This document shows, in pieces, positions 1 through 9,120 of a stretch of 40,301 bases of DNA. The stretch comes from Frankia gtarii (GTDB taxonomy: Bacteria; Actinomycetota; Actinomycetes; Frankiales; Frankiaceae), in contig NZ_JAMPTM010000027.1 in NCBI RefSeq assembly GCF_025403375.1, positions 1 through 40,301 on the forward strand, written 5' to 3'. The notes beneath the pieces were generated by a model. It was not told the DNA's origin. It saw only the letters and a program-made list of their open reading frames with translations, and ran no database searches. The first letter of the stretch is position 1; each line of letters opens with the position of its first letter. The translations under genes were made by a program, and so were the position numbers.

Positions 1-55
1 GGCCGTCCCCTCCCCCGCGGTTTCGGCCTGACCGCCCTGCGCCCCTGCTGAGGAG

Positions 56-934
56 CTACGACTTGCGGCCGATGGCGCCGTAGGCGCTGACCTGCGCGTC
101 GGTCAGGTCTGCCGGCACGGCGGCGTCGGGCCGCCAGCGGTGCACCGACACGAGCCCCGGGTCGATCAGCTCCAGCCCGCCGAACAGCGCCTCGACCTCG
201 GCGCGCGTCCGAGGCCGCAGCGCAATCCCCTGCGCACGGTAGGCCCTGGCACCGGCCTCGATCGACGGGTCGTGGTCGGGGGTGAGATGAGACAGGACGA
301 GGTGGCTGCCGGCGGGCAGGGCGTCGACGAGCCGGCGGACGATGCCACCCGGGTCGTCGGAGTCGGGCAGGAAGTGGCCCACCGCGAGCAGCGACAGCGC
401 CACCGGCCGGGCCAGGTCGAGGGTGTCCACGACCTCCGGGGCGGCCAGGATCCGCCTGACGTCCCGCACGTCGGCGTCGAGGTAGGCGGTCCGCCCCGTC
501 GGGGTGCCGGTGAGCAGCGCCCGGGCGTGGGCGAGCACGATCGGGTCGTTGTCCACATAGACGACCCGGGCGCCCTCGACGGCCTCCTGGGCGATCTCGT
601 GCAGGTTCGGGCTGGTCGGGATCCCCGTGCCGATGTCGAGGAACTGGTCGATGCCGACCTCGCCGGCCAGGTGACGCACCGCCCGGGCCATGAACGCCCG
701 GTTGGCCCGGGCGGCGGTGCTCGCGTTCGGCGCGACGGCCCGAGCCTGCTCGGCGGCCTTCCGATCGGCGGGGAAGTTGTCCTTCCCACCCAGGTAGTAG
801 TCGTACATCCGAGCCGGGTGAGGCAGGTCCACCCGCAGGTCCACCGGCTTCGGCTCGTCGGCCCTGGACCGCCACCACGACGTCCCGCCCGAGCCCTCGG
901 AGCCGTACGGATCGCTGCCGATCTCCGTGTCCAC
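56..934 (-). CDS. DUF574 family SAM-dependent methyltransferase
   Basis: The product is about 292 residues and matches the actinobacterial S-adenosyl methyltransferase family DUF574 (PF04672). Its hallmark near the N-terminus is visible: HPARMYDYYLGGKDNFPADR. A Rossmann core follows with the SAM-binding segment FLDIGTGIPT, the acidic strand end VVYVDNDPIV and the late motif LVLSHLTPD. Substrates of this family are unknown; members are abundant in Frankia and Streptomyces. I chose the GTG at 934 because GAGGGG lies 5 nt upstream. ATG 955 or ATG 1024 would only add a non-conserved extension. It is separated from the next small gene by about 145 bp, and no operon partner is visible. Confidence 0.85.
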   Translation of the reverse strand: MDTEIGSDPYGSEGSGGTSWWRSRADEPKPVDLRVDLPHPARMYDYYLGGKDNFPADRKAAEQARAVAPNASTAARANRAFMARAVRHLAGEVGIDQFLDIGTGIPTSPNLHEIAQEAVEGARVVYVDNDPIVLAHARALLTGTPTGRTAYLDADVRDVRRILAAPEVVDTLDLARPVALSLLAVGHFLPDSDDPGGIVRRLVDALPAGSHLVLSHLTPDHDPSIEAGARAYRAQGIALRPRTRAEVEALFGGLELIDPGLVSVHRWRPDAAVPADLTDAQVSAYGAIGRKS

Positions 935-1079
935 CACTGCCCCTCGCTGCCACATGTCGACCCAAACCGGTGCGAACAACCCCGGGTGCCGGCATGAGGA
1001 TACGAGAGAGGGCCGAACCGCCACCCGCCCGGTGCCTCGTCGGGAAACGACGACGCCATCGCAGGTGGCGGCCAGCCCG

Positions 1080-1256
1080 TCACTCGACCTCGACCATCCG
1101 GTGGACGTCGAAAGCGACGATCAGGTCAGCCCAGGACGCATAGTGGTCGACGTCGCGCCCGTCCCGGGTCACCCGAAGGACCCTGGCCGGGCGGTCGGGA
1201 ACGGTCCGCACGACTGCTTCCTCGATCAGATAACCCTGTGGTGTCATCCACTTCAT
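1080..1256 (-). CDS. small hypothetical protein, 58 residues
   Basis: This short open frame encodes 58 residues starting MKWMTPQGYLIEEAV and ending in a predicted beta-strand/helix region (HYASWADLIVAFDVHRMVEVE). Codons show the high third-position GC expected of real genes here. The alternation of hydrophobic and charged residues suggests a small folded protein. I do not recognise the family. It lies between two other minus-strand genes. A second in-frame ATG is three codons downstream. Existence is moderately likely; function is unknown. Confidence 0.45.
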   Translation of the reverse strand: MKWMTPQGYLIEEAVVRTVPDRPARVLRVTRDGRDVDHYASWADLIVAFDVHRMVEVE

Positions 1257-1314
1257 GGGTCACCGCCTCTCCTGACCCTCTCCTGCCCCTGGCATGAGGT
1301 CACCGTGCTCGCGG

Positions 1315-1635
1315 TCAGCGGTCCCGGCCGAACACCCTGGCCGGGGCTTCGATGAGTCTGCCGTGCCGGTCGTAGATCGCGACCCCTGGTGATTTCAGCG
1401 TCGGGACGCTGCGCCGCAGGTGGTGAGCGCACAGCAGGAGGTCGATCTCGTGGGCGCGTGACCCGACCGGGGCGAGCACCACCTGCGCGACCGGCTCGGA
1501 GGGGCAGCAGCAGGACCGGCTGCCGGGCTCGATCGCCCGGTGTGGCGGCCGCGGGTCCGCGCCAGCCGCGCGGTTGGCGGCCTCCGGCCTGGACACCGCG
1601 GCCGACCCGGACCGATGCATGGCGGGGAGATTCAT
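1315..1635 (-). CDS. small DUF7455-like protein
   Basis: The product is about 106 residues. Its C-terminal half (CCPSEPVAQVVLAP, then EIDLLLCAHHLRRSVPTL and a hydrophobic end) resembles the actinobacterial DUF7455 family. Those proteins are small and have a CxxC-like element and a CxHH element that could bind a metal. In this copy the first element reads CCCPSEPVA, which differs from the usual CDRCG, so metal binding may be weakened. The frame extends upstream to 1809 but would then overlap the CoA-transferase gene in another frame, so I chose ATG 1635. No clear ribosome binding site is seen, and ATG 1617 is an alternative. Confidence 0.55.
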   Translation of the reverse strand: MNLPAMHRSGSAAVSRPEAANRAAGADPRPPHRAIEPGSRSCCCPSEPVAQVVLAPVGSRAHEIDLLLCAHHLRRSVPTLKSPGVAIYDRHGRLIEAPARVFGRDR

Positions 1636-1693
1636 GGAGATGACATCCCGCTCCAGCGGCCCGGGCAAACGGGCCGATCGGCCCCTCTGCGGC

Positions 1694-2992
1694 TCAGTCC
1701 GCGGCCCGGCCGGACGGCCCGTCTCCCCGCCCTCCAGGCGGCGCCACGGACCAGGCCTCGACGTGCCGGGTGAGCCCGTCGCGGGCGCGGGGGTCGGCGA
1801 CGTGGGCAATAATCTCCCGGGCCTGCCCCTGCATGCTCTCCCCCCACAGCGACGCGGTGCCGTGCTCGCTGACGAGGTAACTGTGCTGGAAGCTCGTCGT
1901 CGGCTCGCCGAGAGACGCCACGACCGTCGACGTGTCCGACTTGGCGTGCCAACTCGGCAGCGCGATCACGGCGTGCCCGCCGGGCGCGTGCAGGGCACCG
2001 GCGACGAAATCGGGCTGCCCACCGAAGCCCGACCACGCCCGGCCCCGGATGTGTGCGGCGTTCACCTGCGCGTGCAGATCCACCTGCAACGCAGTGTTGA
2101 TCGATGTCATCGCCGGCTGGCGGGCGATCGTGCCCGGATCGTTGACGGTCTCCGTGCGCAGCAGCCGCACCCGCGGGTTACGGTCCACCCAGCCGTACAG
2201 CTCCGCCGAGCCGAACAGGAAGCTGGTGACCAGCTCGGCGCTGGTGTCGAGGGCACCGGTCCGGTCCAGGGCCAGCACACCGTCGGAGAACGTCTCGGTC
2301 CACACCCGCAGCCCGCGGCGGGCGGTCAACGCGGCGAGCGTCGCGTTCGGCACCCCACCGATCCCGAGCTGCAGGGTCGCCCCGTCGCCGACCAACGCGG
2401 CGACCCGCTCCCCGATCGCCCGTCCCACCTCGTCGACGGGCCGGGCCGCCGGGTGCGGCAGCGGCTGGTGCGCCTCCACAGCCAGGTCGACGAGGTCCAG
2501 GGGCAGCTCCCCGTCCCCGAACGTGTAGGGCATCGCCGGATTGAGCTGGGCGACAACCAGCCCGCCACCGGCCCGCGCCGCCTCCACCGCTGCCGGCAGG
2601 ATGTTGACCTCGGTGCCCAGTGACACCCGCCCGTTCACCGGCGGGCTGGTGTGCACCACGACGACGTCGGGACGGTACGGGCCGGCGAGCAGGCGAGGAA
2701 CCAGGCTCAACCGGCAGGGCACGTACTCCAACGTCGCCAGCCCCCGCATCCCGGGACCGACGAACGGCGTCACGTGCGCCACCCCCGGCCGCACCGGCAG
2801 ACCCGGCTGCGGGTTGAGCACGAACAGCCGATAGGACTCCACCGCCTCGTCGACGACCCGCAGAGCCACCGCCGGGCTCGCGAAGTTCCCCGACGCCACC
2901 ACCACCGGCCGCCGCCCTCCGGCCCCGTCACCGCGACCCGCGAGATGCCCCGCGACCAACTCCCCGAGCACCGACGTGCTGACGACTCGCAT
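1694..2992 (-). CDS. acetyl-CoA hydrolase/CoA-transferase family protein
   Basis: The product of about 432 residues belongs to the acetyl-CoA hydrolase/4-hydroxybutyrate CoA-transferase family, which moves CoA between short-chain acids or hydrolyses the thioester. Visible markers are VVVHTSPPVNGRVSLGTEVN in the N-terminal half, the glycine-rich loop LQLGIGGVPNATLAAL, and WTETFSDGVLALD, where the family's catalytic glutamate is expected. The C-terminal part has GRAWSGFGGQPDFVAGA, a conserved family block. ATG 2992 begins at MRVVSTSVLGEL; ATG 3028 is possible. It is divergent from prpD with about 98 bp between the starts, so a shared control region is likely. The neighbourhood suggests activation or recycling of propionyl-CoA or a related acid (inference). 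Confidence 0.85.
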   Translation of the reverse strand: MRVVSTSVLGELVAGHLAGRGDGAGGRRPVVVASGNFASPAVALRVVDEAVESYRLFVLNPQPGLPVRPGVAHVTPFVGPGMRGLATLEYVPCRLSLVPRLLAGPYRPDVVVVHTSPPVNGRVSLGTEVNILPAAVEAARAGGGLVVAQLNPAMPYTFGDGELPLDLVDLAVEAHQPLPHPAARPVDEVGRAIGERVAALVGDGATLQLGIGGVPNATLAALTARRGLRVWTETFSDGVLALDRTGALDTSAELVTSFLFGSAELYGWVDRNPRVRLLRTETVNDPGTIARQPAMTSINTALQVDLHAQVNAAHIRGRAWSGFGGQPDFVAGALHAPGGHAVIALPSWHAKSDTSTVVASLGEPTTSFQHSYLVSEHGTASLWGESMQGQAREIIAHVADPRARDGLTRHVEAWSVAPPGGRGDGPSGRAAD

Positions 2993-3090
2993 ACCCCATC
3001 GTCTCGTGAGCGTCGCCGACGTTGGCACGTTCGCCGTCTCGACCGCCCCCGGGCTGCGTGCCAGAGTCGGCTTGGGGAGGATGCCAACAG

Positions 3091-4599
3091 ATGATCGACC
3101 ACAGGGTGCGGGTGCATCGCAGTTCGGAGCGGTTGGAGCGGCCGGACCAGCTCGCCTGGAAGATCGCCGCGGTGGCGAGCGATCCGGTCGAGGTGCTGCC
3201 CGAGGTCGCGGAGACGGTGATCAACCGGGTGATCGACAACGCCGGGGTCGCGGTGGCGTCGCTGCGCCGCGCGCCGGTCACCGCGGCTCGTGACCAGGCG
3301 GTGCGCCACCCGGTCCCGCCCGGCCGCGCCGGCTCGACGGTGTTCGGCCTGGCGGGGCAGGTCCGGGTGTCGCCGGAGTGGGCGGCGTGGGCGAACGGCG
3401 TGGCCGTGCGGGAGCTGGACTTCCACGACACGTTCCTCGCCGCCGAGTACTCCCATCCCGGCGACAACATCCCGCCGATCATCGCCGCCGCGCAGCACCT
3501 CGGCCTCGGCGGCCGGGAGCTGATCCGCGGGATCGTCACCGGTTACGAGATCCAGGTCGCCCTGGTCCGCGGCATCTGCCTGCACCAGCACAGGATCGAC
3601 CACATCGCGCACCTCGGCCCGTCGGCCGCCGCCGGCCTCGGCACGCTGATCGGCCTGCCCACCGAGGTCGTCTACCAGGCGGTGCAGCAGGCACTGCACA
3701 CGACGACGACGACCCGGCAGTCCCGCAAGGGGCAGATCTCCAGCTGGAAGGCGTACGCCCCGGCGTTCGCCGGGAAGGTCGCGATCGAAGCGGTCGACCG
3801 GGCGATGCGCGGTCAGGGCGCGCCGTCACCGGCCTACGAGGGCGAGGACGGCTTCGTAGCCTGGCTGCTCGACGGGCCGGACGCCCGGTACGTGGTGTCG
3901 CTGCCCGGACCGGGCGAGGCCAGGCGGGGCATCCTCGACACCTACCCCAAGGAGCATTCCGCCGAGTACCAGAGCCAGGCGTTCATCGACCTGGCCCGCC
4001 GGCTCGGTCCCCGCCTCGGCGACCTGACGAGGATCCGCCGGATCACCCTGCACACCAGCCACCACACCCACCACGTGATCGGTTCCGGTGCGGGCGACCC
4101 GCAGAAGTACTCGCCGACGGCCAGCCGGGAGACGCTCGACCACTCGATCCCCTACATCGTCGCCGTGGCGCTGCAGGACGGCACATGGCACCACGAGCGG
4201 TCCTACGCCCCGCAGCGGGCGGCCCGGCCCGACACCGTCGAACTGTGGAAGAAGATCGTCACGGTCGAGGACGAGGAGTGGACGCGCCGCTACCATTCGA
4301 CCGACCCGACGGAGAAGGCGTTCGGCGGCCGGGTCGTCGTCGAACTGGACGACGGCGAGACCGTCCTCGACGAGATCGCGCTCGCCGACGCCCACCCACT
4401 CGGCGCCCGGCCGTTCGGCCGGCCCGAGTACATCGCGAAGTTCCGCCGGCTGACCGAAGGCATGATCACCACCGAGGAGCAGGACCGCTTCCTCGACGTC
4501 GCCGTCCGGCTCCCCGAGCTGGCCCCGGACGAACTCGGCGGGCTCACACTGGTACCCGAGTGGCCGCTGGGCACCGGCGAGACGGCGGGACTGTTCTGA
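3091..4599 (+). CDS. prpD: MmgE/PrpD family protein, probable 2-methylcitrate dehydratase
   Basis: The product of about 502 residues is an MmgE/PrpD family protein. PrpD dehydrates 2-methylcitrate to 2-methyl-cis-aconitate in propionate breakdown. Family blocks are visible: [20 protein letters not shown] near the N-terminus, then [20 protein letters not shown], the segment [20 protein letters not shown], and the C-terminal [19 protein letters not shown] at 3076-3080 lies 10 nt before ATG 3091; the earlier in-frame start has no such signal. Its TGA overlaps the ATG of the next gene (TGATG), so prpD and prpB are translationally coupled. No prpC is present in the window. Confidence 0.9.
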   Translation: MIDHRVRVHRSSERLERPDQLAWKIAAVASDPVEVLPEVAETVINRVIDNAGVAVASLRRAPVTAARDQAVRHPVPPGRAGSTVFGLAGQVRVSPEWAAWANGVAVRELDFHDTFLAAEYSHPGDNIPPIIAAAQHLGLGGRELIRGIVTGYEIQVALVRGICLHQHRIDHIAHLGPSAAAGLGTLIGLPTEVVYQAVQQALHTTTTTRQSRKGQISSWKAYAPAFAGKVAIEAVDRAMRGQGAPSPAYEGEDGFVAWLLDGPDARYVVSLPGPGEARRGILDTYPKEHSAEYQSQAFIDLARRLGPRLGDLTRIRRITLHTSHHTHHVIGSGAGDPQKYSPTASRETLDHSIPYIVAVALQDGTWHHERSYAPQRAARPDTVELWKKIVTVEDEEWTRRYHSTDPTEKAFGGRVVVELDDGETVLDEIALADAHPLGARPFGRPEYIAKFRRLTEGMITTEEQDRFLDVAVRLPELAPDELGGLTLVPEWPLGTGETAGLF

Positions 4600-5513
4600 T
4601 GTTGCACGCCCGTACTCCCGCCCACGTCCGCCGGGCAGTGCTGCGTGAGCAGCTCGCCTCAGGTCGGCTGCTGCGTTTCCCGGGGGCGTTCAACCCGCTG
4701 TCCGCCGTGCTCATCACCGAGCTGGGCTTCGAGGGGGTGTACGTCTCCGGCGCGGCGCTGTCCGCGGACCTCGCCCTGCCCGACATCGGCCTGACCACGC
4801 TCACCGAGGTCGCCGGCCGGGCCGGGCAGATCGCCCGGGTCACCGACCTGCCGACGCTCGCCGATGCCGACACCGGCTTCGGCGAGCCGATGAACGTCGC
4901 CCGCAGCATCCAGGTCCTGGAGGACGCCGGCCTCGCCGGCTGTCATCTCGAGGACCAGGTCAACCCGAAGCGCTGCGGCCATCTCGACGGCAAGACGGTC
5001 GTGCCCGTCGAGGAGATGGTCCGCCGGATCCGCGCGGCCGTCACCGCCCGCCGGGACACCAGTTTCGTCCTCTGCGCCCGCACCGACGCCCGTGGGGTCG
5101 AGGGACTCGACGCCGCGCTCGACCGGGCCCGAGCCTACGTCGACGCCGGCGCTGACATGATCTTCCCGGAGGGGCTGGCGGACGCCGCCGAGTTCGCCGC
5201 CGCCCGCGCGGCCGTGGACGTGCCGATCCTCGCCAACATGACCGAGTTCGGCAAAAGCGAGCTGCTGACCACCGCGACACTCGCATCGGTCGGCGTGAAC
5301 GTCGTCATCTACCCGGTGACGCTGCTGCGCCTCGCCATGGGCGCCGTCGAGGACGGCCTGCGCCGCCTCGCCGCCGACGGCACCCAGGCCGGACTCGTCG
5401 ACCGGATGCAGCACCGGTCCCGGCTCTACGAACTACTCGACTACGCCGCCTACAACACCTTCGACGACGGCGTGTTCACCTACCGCATCCCCGGCGTTCC
5501 CGGTGCCGGGTGA
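4599..5513 (+). CDS. prpB: methylisocitrate lyase / PEP mutase family lyase
   Basis: The product of 304 residues belongs to the isocitrate lyase/PEP mutase superfamily. PrpB cleaves 2-methylisocitrate to pyruvate and succinate. Landmarks are the substrate loop LADADTGFGEP, the lyase signature KRCGHLDGK with the catalytic cysteine, RTDARGVEGLDAALDRARAY, and the metal-site region GADMIFPEGL. The gene starts within the stop of prpD (TGATG). Its last 81 nt overlap the 3' end of the convergent TetR gene. Together with prpD it supplies two of the three core methylcitrate-cycle steps. Confidence 0.92.
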   Translation: MLHARTPAHVRRAVLREQLASGRLLRFPGAFNPLSAVLITELGFEGVYVSGAALSADLALPDIGLTTLTEVAGRAGQIARVTDLPTLADADTGFGEPMNVARSIQVLEDAGLAGCHLEDQVNPKRCGHLDGKTVVPVEEMVRRIRAAVTARRDTSFVLCARTDARGVEGLDAALDRARAYVDAGADMIFPEGLADAAEFAAARAAVDVPILANMTEFGKSELLTTATLASVGVNVVIYPVTLLRLAMGAVEDGLRRLAADGTQAGLVDRMQHRSRLYELLDYAAYNTFDDGVFTYRIPGVPGAG

Positions 5514-6287
5514 CAAGGTGGCGTTGACCGTCGAGCCGCCGGAGGACGACTCCGGCCGTCGCGGCGGAGTGCCCCGTCCCGGCGGGGTGACATCGGCGTC
5601 CCCCGTCGGGACGGCGGCTCGGCGCCCGCGCCAGGTTTCCCGGCCCGCGCGGCGACGACCGGGAGCAAAGGCGAGCAGGAACGTCTCGATCCCGGAGGCT
5701 ATCGCCGCCCGCAGCTCGGCATCACTCACCTTCCTGGTGCCGAGGGCGGACAGGGCGGGAAGATCACCGGAGATGAGGGCGAGGAAATGCGCCGCGGCGG
5801 TGTCGGGGTCAGCGAGTTCGAGGCGACCGCGGTGGGCCAGCCGGGCGAGCCGACCGGCGAGGGCGTTGTGCAGGCGGGCCCCACCGCGGGCCAGCGCCTC
5901 GTCGAACAGGTCGGGGAAGCGGCCGGCCTCGGCGTACATCAACCGTTGGAGGGCCCAGCCCTCCTCGGTGAGCTGGCAGTCGATGACCTCGCGAGCAACG
6001 CGGGACAGATCCCCGACGAGGTCGTCGCCGTCGTCGGCGAGAGCGTCGAGAGCAGTGATCATGTGATCACTGGCGCGTGAGGCGCCGTCGAGAATGACGA
6101 CCCGGAAAAGGGTCTCCTTGTCGCCGAAGTGGTTGTAGACGGTCGGCTTGGCGACTCCCGCCAGCTCGGCGATCGTCTCCACCCGCGCCAGTCCATAGCC
6201 CTCACGGATGAACGTGCGCAGCGCGGCATCAAGGATGGCGGCCCGCTTGTCGATCCGGCCGCGATGGGCCGCGGTGCCGACGGTCAC
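5433..6287 (-). CDS. TetR/AcrR family transcriptional regulator
   Basis: The product has an N-terminal TetR helix-turn-helix (about residues 14-60) with RAAILDAALRTFIREGYG and ELAGVAKPTVYNHFGDKETL, followed by a helical ligand-binding domain. The frame runs to 284 residues, whereas TetR proteins are usually about 200. The last 70-80 residues are low-complexity and antisense to prpB, so this tail is probably unimportant or reflects loss of an earlier stop. The start is GTG 6287. It is divergent from the esterase gene, and a perfect inverted repeat at 6327-6346 lies between them. It most likely represses itself and the esterase, less surely the prp genes. Confidence 0.88.
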   Translation of the reverse strand: MTVGTAAHRGRIDKRAAILDAALRTFIREGYGLARVETIAELAGVAKPTVYNHFGDKETLFRVVILDGASRASDHMITALDALADDGDDLVGDLSRVAREVIDCQLTEEGWALQRLMYAEAGRFPDLFDEALARGGARLHNALAGRLARLAHRGRLELADPDTAAAHFLALISGDLPALSALGTRKVSDAELRAAIASGIETFLLAFAPGRRRAGRETWRGRRAAVPTGDADVTPPGRGTPPRRPESSSGGSTVNATLSPGTGNAGDAVGEHAVVEGVVGGVVE

Positions 6288-6323
6288 ACATCAATCATAC
6301 CCTCGGCAAGCCAGTAGGACAGG

Positions 6324-6351
6324 TTGATTGAACCCGATCGTTCAATATAGT
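6324..6351 (+). promoter_or_regulatory. promoter with overlapping TetR-type operator
   Basis: A perfect inverted repeat, ATTGAAC-CCGATC-GTTCAAT, occupies 6327-6346. It lies in a promoter-like element for the esterase gene: TTGATT at 6324-6329 as -35 and TATAGT at 6346-6351 as -10, with a 16-bp spacer. A bound repressor would block RNA polymerase directly. The local drop in GC content fits a promoter. The adjacent divergent TetR gene is the obvious candidate regulator. The inverted repeat is seen directly; promoter function is inferred. Confidence 0.7.
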
Positions 6352-6395
6352 GTTCAGGGAGTCAAATACTGCTCCCGGCTACCGAAGGGCCCGCC

Positions 6396-7421
6396 GTGGT
6401 GCCGAGTCCATCCCCGACCATCTCGCCGCCCCCGCCGCCGGAGAACCGGATCGACGCGCAGTTGCTCGACCGCCACCTGAACCCGGCCGCCCGCACCGGC
6501 CTGGGCCGGCTCTGGGACGGGCCAGGCACCATCCAGCTGACCGACGTCCTCGTCCCCGCCGCGGATGGACCCGGCGAACCCGACGTTCCGGTGCGGGTCT
6601 ACCGGCCGGTGGAGGCGGACGTTCTCGCACCGGTGGTGCTCTTCGTCCATGGCGGCGGTTTCACCGCGGGAGAGGTCGAGCAGTTCGACGCCCAGTGCGA
6701 GTGGTACGCCCATTCCGCTCAGGCGGTCACGGTGTCGGTCGGCTACCGGTTGGCACCGCAGCACCCGTATCCGGCCGCGCTGCGCGACGTCCGGACGGTC
6801 TGGCGTTGGCTGCACGACGCCGACAACGACGCCGACAACGACGCCGACGCCGACGGACTCCGCCGCGGTGACGTCGCGGCGGAGCTCGGCATCGATCCGG
6901 CGCGTTCGGCCATCGTCGGCTCCAGTGCGGGCGCGGCCATCGCGGCCGGCCTGGCGCTGTATCTGCGCGACCATCACGAGCCGCTACCGGCGTTGCTGCT
7001 ACTGCATGCGCCGGTCCTGGACGACCGGCACACGACCCCGTCGAGCCATGCCATCACCGACCCGCGCACCTGGAACAGGGCCGGCTCGCAACGCAGCTGG
7101 GCCTCCTATCTCGGCCCGGCGGCCGCCCCTGGCGCGGACGTCTCCCCCTACGCCGCGCCGGCCCGCGCCTCGGGCCTCGCCGGCCTGCCGCCGACCTTCC
7201 TGACGTCGGGCGATCTCGAACTCGCCCGGGACGAGGTACTGGACTTCGCGAGCCGGCTGACTCAGGCCGACGTGCCCGTGGAACTTCACCTGTACCCGGG
7301 GGCCACGCATGGCTTCGACGTGGTCGTACCCGAGGCCGCCATCAGTCAGGCGTCCCGGCGTGCCCAGACCGAGGCCCTGGTCCGCGCGTTGCACCCCGCC
7401 GGGTCCGCCCCACCTCGCTGA
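6396..7421 (+). CDS. alpha/beta hydrolase, HSL-type (family IV) esterase
   Basis: The product of 341 residues is a hormone-sensitive-lipase-type esterase. The oxyanion-hole motif HGGG is at about residues 85-88, the nucleophile elbow GSSAG at about 175-179 with serine as nucleophile, the acidic residue in SGDLELARDEV near 270, and the catalytic histidine in HGFD near 304. A proline-rich N-terminus precedes the cap region. Residues about 140-155 are an Asp/Asn-rich repeat (DADNDADNDADADG), an unusual surface insert encoded by a short tandem repeat. The start is GTG 6396. The divergent TetR gene and the operator upstream suggest induction by an ester or its product. Confidence 0.88.
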   Translation: MVPSPSPTISPPPPPENRIDAQLLDRHLNPAARTGLGRLWDGPGTIQLTDVLVPAADGPGEPDVPVRVYRPVEADVLAPVVLFVHGGGFTAGEVEQFDAQCEWYAHSAQAVTVSVGYRLAPQHPYPAALRDVRTVWRWLHDADNDADNDADADGLRRGDVAAELGIDPARSAIVGSSAGAAIAAGLALYLRDHHEPLPALLLLHAPVLDDRHTTPSSHAITDPRTWNRAGSQRSWASYLGPAAAPGADVSPYAAPARASGLAGLPPTFLTSGDLELARDEVLDFASRLTQADVPVELHLYPGATHGFDVVVPEAAISQASRRAQTEALVRALHPAGSAPPR

Positions 7422-7508
7422 GCGTCGGCGTGCCCGAACCAGCAGGTGCGTTGCGTTGAAATGGCCGAGGCCGAGGACGATCACGTTGTGGCGACAGGAG
7501 AAATCCCG

Positions 7509-8864
7509 GTGACCAGTCGGCGCCCACTGCATCTGACCGTCCATCTCGTCGGCGCGGCGAGCGGGGTCCATCCCGGAGCGTGGCGCTGGCCCGCGAGCGA
7601 TCCGCACACCTTCGCCTCCATCGACCGCTGGGTACAGGCCGCCCGAACCGCCGAGCGCGGGCTGCTCGACGCGGTGTTCCTCTCCGACGTGCCGGGCCTG
7701 TGGGGCGACATCACCGACCACCCGCAGGAGGCCTACTTCCTCGAACCAACCCTGGTCCTCACCGCCATCGCCCGCGCCACCAGCCGCATCGGGCTGATCG
7801 GCACCGCCTCGACCAGCTTCAACGAGCCCTACAACATCGCCCGCCGGTTCCAGTCGCTCGACCTGATCAGTCACGGCCGGGCAGGCTGGAACACCGTCAC
7901 CACCTTCGTCCCGGTGGTGGCCGAGAACTTCGGCGGCGCCGGCATCGCCGAGCGGCCCGACCGCTACGGGCGGGGCAACGAGTTCACCGACGTGGTGCGG
8001 GCGCTGTGGGCCAGCTGGCAACCCGGCGCCCTGCTCGCCGACGTGGCGACGGGCCGCTTCACCGACGCCGAGCGGCTGCGACCCGTTCATCACCATGGCG
8101 AGCACTTCGACGTGCGCGGCCCGCTGCCGCTACCACCCTCGGAACAGGGGCACCCGGTGATCTTCCAGGCCGGCGCCTCCGAGCCCGGACGCGACCTGGC
8201 CGCCCGCACCGCCGACGCCGTCTTCTCCGGGGCGACGACCACCGAGACGGCCCGCGCGTATGCCGCCGACATCCGGGCCCGCGCCGCCGCCTACGGCCGG
8301 GATCCCGCGTCGATCGCGATCCTGCCCGGCCTGATGACCTCGATCGGCAGCACCGAGGCCGAGGCCGCCGCCCGGCTCGAACGCCTCGACGAGCTGGCCT
8401 ACCGGGACGGCGACCTCGCCCGGCTCGCCGCCAGGCTCCACCTCGACGTCGCCACGCTCGACCCGGACCGTCCCATCCCGCCCAGATCCCTGCCGCCGCT
8501 CGGGATCGAGGGCGCGGTGGACGTGCTCGACGCCGGCCTGCTCGAACGCGCCCATCGTGGGCTCACGGTGCGGGCCCTGCTGCGTCCGCGGTGGACCGGT
8601 CACCTCGTCGCGGCCGGGACGCCCGAGCATGTCGCCGACGTCATCGAGCACTGGCACCGGGTCGGCGCGGCGGACGGCTTCACCCTGATGCCCGACGTCA
8701 TCGCCGACGGTCTGCCCGCCTTCGTCGATCACGTTCTCCCGATCCTGCGGCGCCGCGGACTGTGGCCACACGAATACGGCGAGGCCACCCTGCGTGAACG
8801 GCTCGGCCTTCCGCTGCCGGACGGGGCCCGGCAGGCCCGGGAGGCCCGGGAGGCCCGACGATGA
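7509..8864 (+). CDS. NtaA/SnaA/DszA-type FMN-dependent monooxygenase
   Basis: The product of about 451 residues is a bacterial-luciferase-like monooxygenase of the NtaA/SnaA/DszA group, which uses reduced FMN from a separate reductase to oxidise small organic substrates. Visible blocks are LEPTLVLTAIARATSRIGLI, the diagnostic NEPYNIARRFQSLDLISHGR followed by AGWNTVTT, ENFGG, and HPVIFQAGASEPGRDLAART. The GTG at 7509 has AGGAG at 7496-7500 and gives the family-like N-terminus RRPLHLTVHLVG; a frame-open start at 7446 exists. It follows the esterase by about 90 bp in the same direction and may share its regulation. No intact flavin reductase adjoins. Confidence 0.88.
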   Translation: MTSRRPLHLTVHLVGAASGVHPGAWRWPASDPHTFASIDRWVQAARTAERGLLDAVFLSDVPGLWGDITDHPQEAYFLEPTLVLTAIARATSRIGLIGTASTSFNEPYNIARRFQSLDLISHGRAGWNTVTTFVPVVAENFGGAGIAERPDRYGRGNEFTDVVRALWASWQPGALLADVATGRFTDAERLRPVHHHGEHFDVRGPLPLPPSEQGHPVIFQAGASEPGRDLAARTADAVFSGATTTETARAYAADIRARAAAYGRDPASIAILPGLMTSIGSTEAEAAARLERLDELAYRDGDLARLAARLHLDVATLDPDRPIPPRSLPPLGIEGAVDVLDAGLLERAHRGLTVRALLRPRWTGHLVAAGTPEHVADVIEHWHRVGAADGFTLMPDVIADGLPAFVDHVLPILRRRGLWPHEYGEATLRERLGLPLPDGARQAREAREARR

Positions 8865-8913
8865 AGCCCGTCATCTCCCCGGGCCCGAGTCCCGCCGCCA
8901 GGATGGTCCCGCG

Positions 8914-9120
8914 TTGACCGCCCTGTCCGTGCTGGACCAGGGGCCGGTCACCGTCGCCCGCGGGCCCCGGGCGGTCCTCGCCGACGCCGTCGACCTCGCC
9001 CGCCACGTCGAGAACCTCGGCATCGAGGTGCTCAGGGGCGACATCGTCGCGGACGGGGCCAGCGCCGCCGCCACCCGGCTGCACGCGGCACTACACGCCG
9101 CGATCCAGGCGGCCCGCTGA
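8914..9120 (+). pseudogene. short relic resembling the N-terminus of a luciferase-like monooxygenase
   Basis: The frame encodes TALSVLDQGPVTVARG and ADAVDLARHVENLG. This is recognisably the first strand and helix of luciferase-like oxidoreductases (usual form LSVLDQSPV...ALxxTIDLARHAExLG). After about 35 residues the family's continuation is missing. Instead there is an alanine-rich helical end (GDIVADGASAAATRLHAALHAAIQ) that looks like the C-terminus of another short enzyme, possibly a flavin reductase. I infer an internal deletion that fused two neighbouring genes. The open frame extends upstream to 8794, and TTG 8914 is the plausible start. Whether it is expressed is unknown. Confidence 0.4.

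Noticed and set aside
3378-4598. 5' extension of the prpB frame
   Set aside because: It runs through prpD in another frame and is Arg/Pro-rich; the real start is the coupled ATG at 4599.
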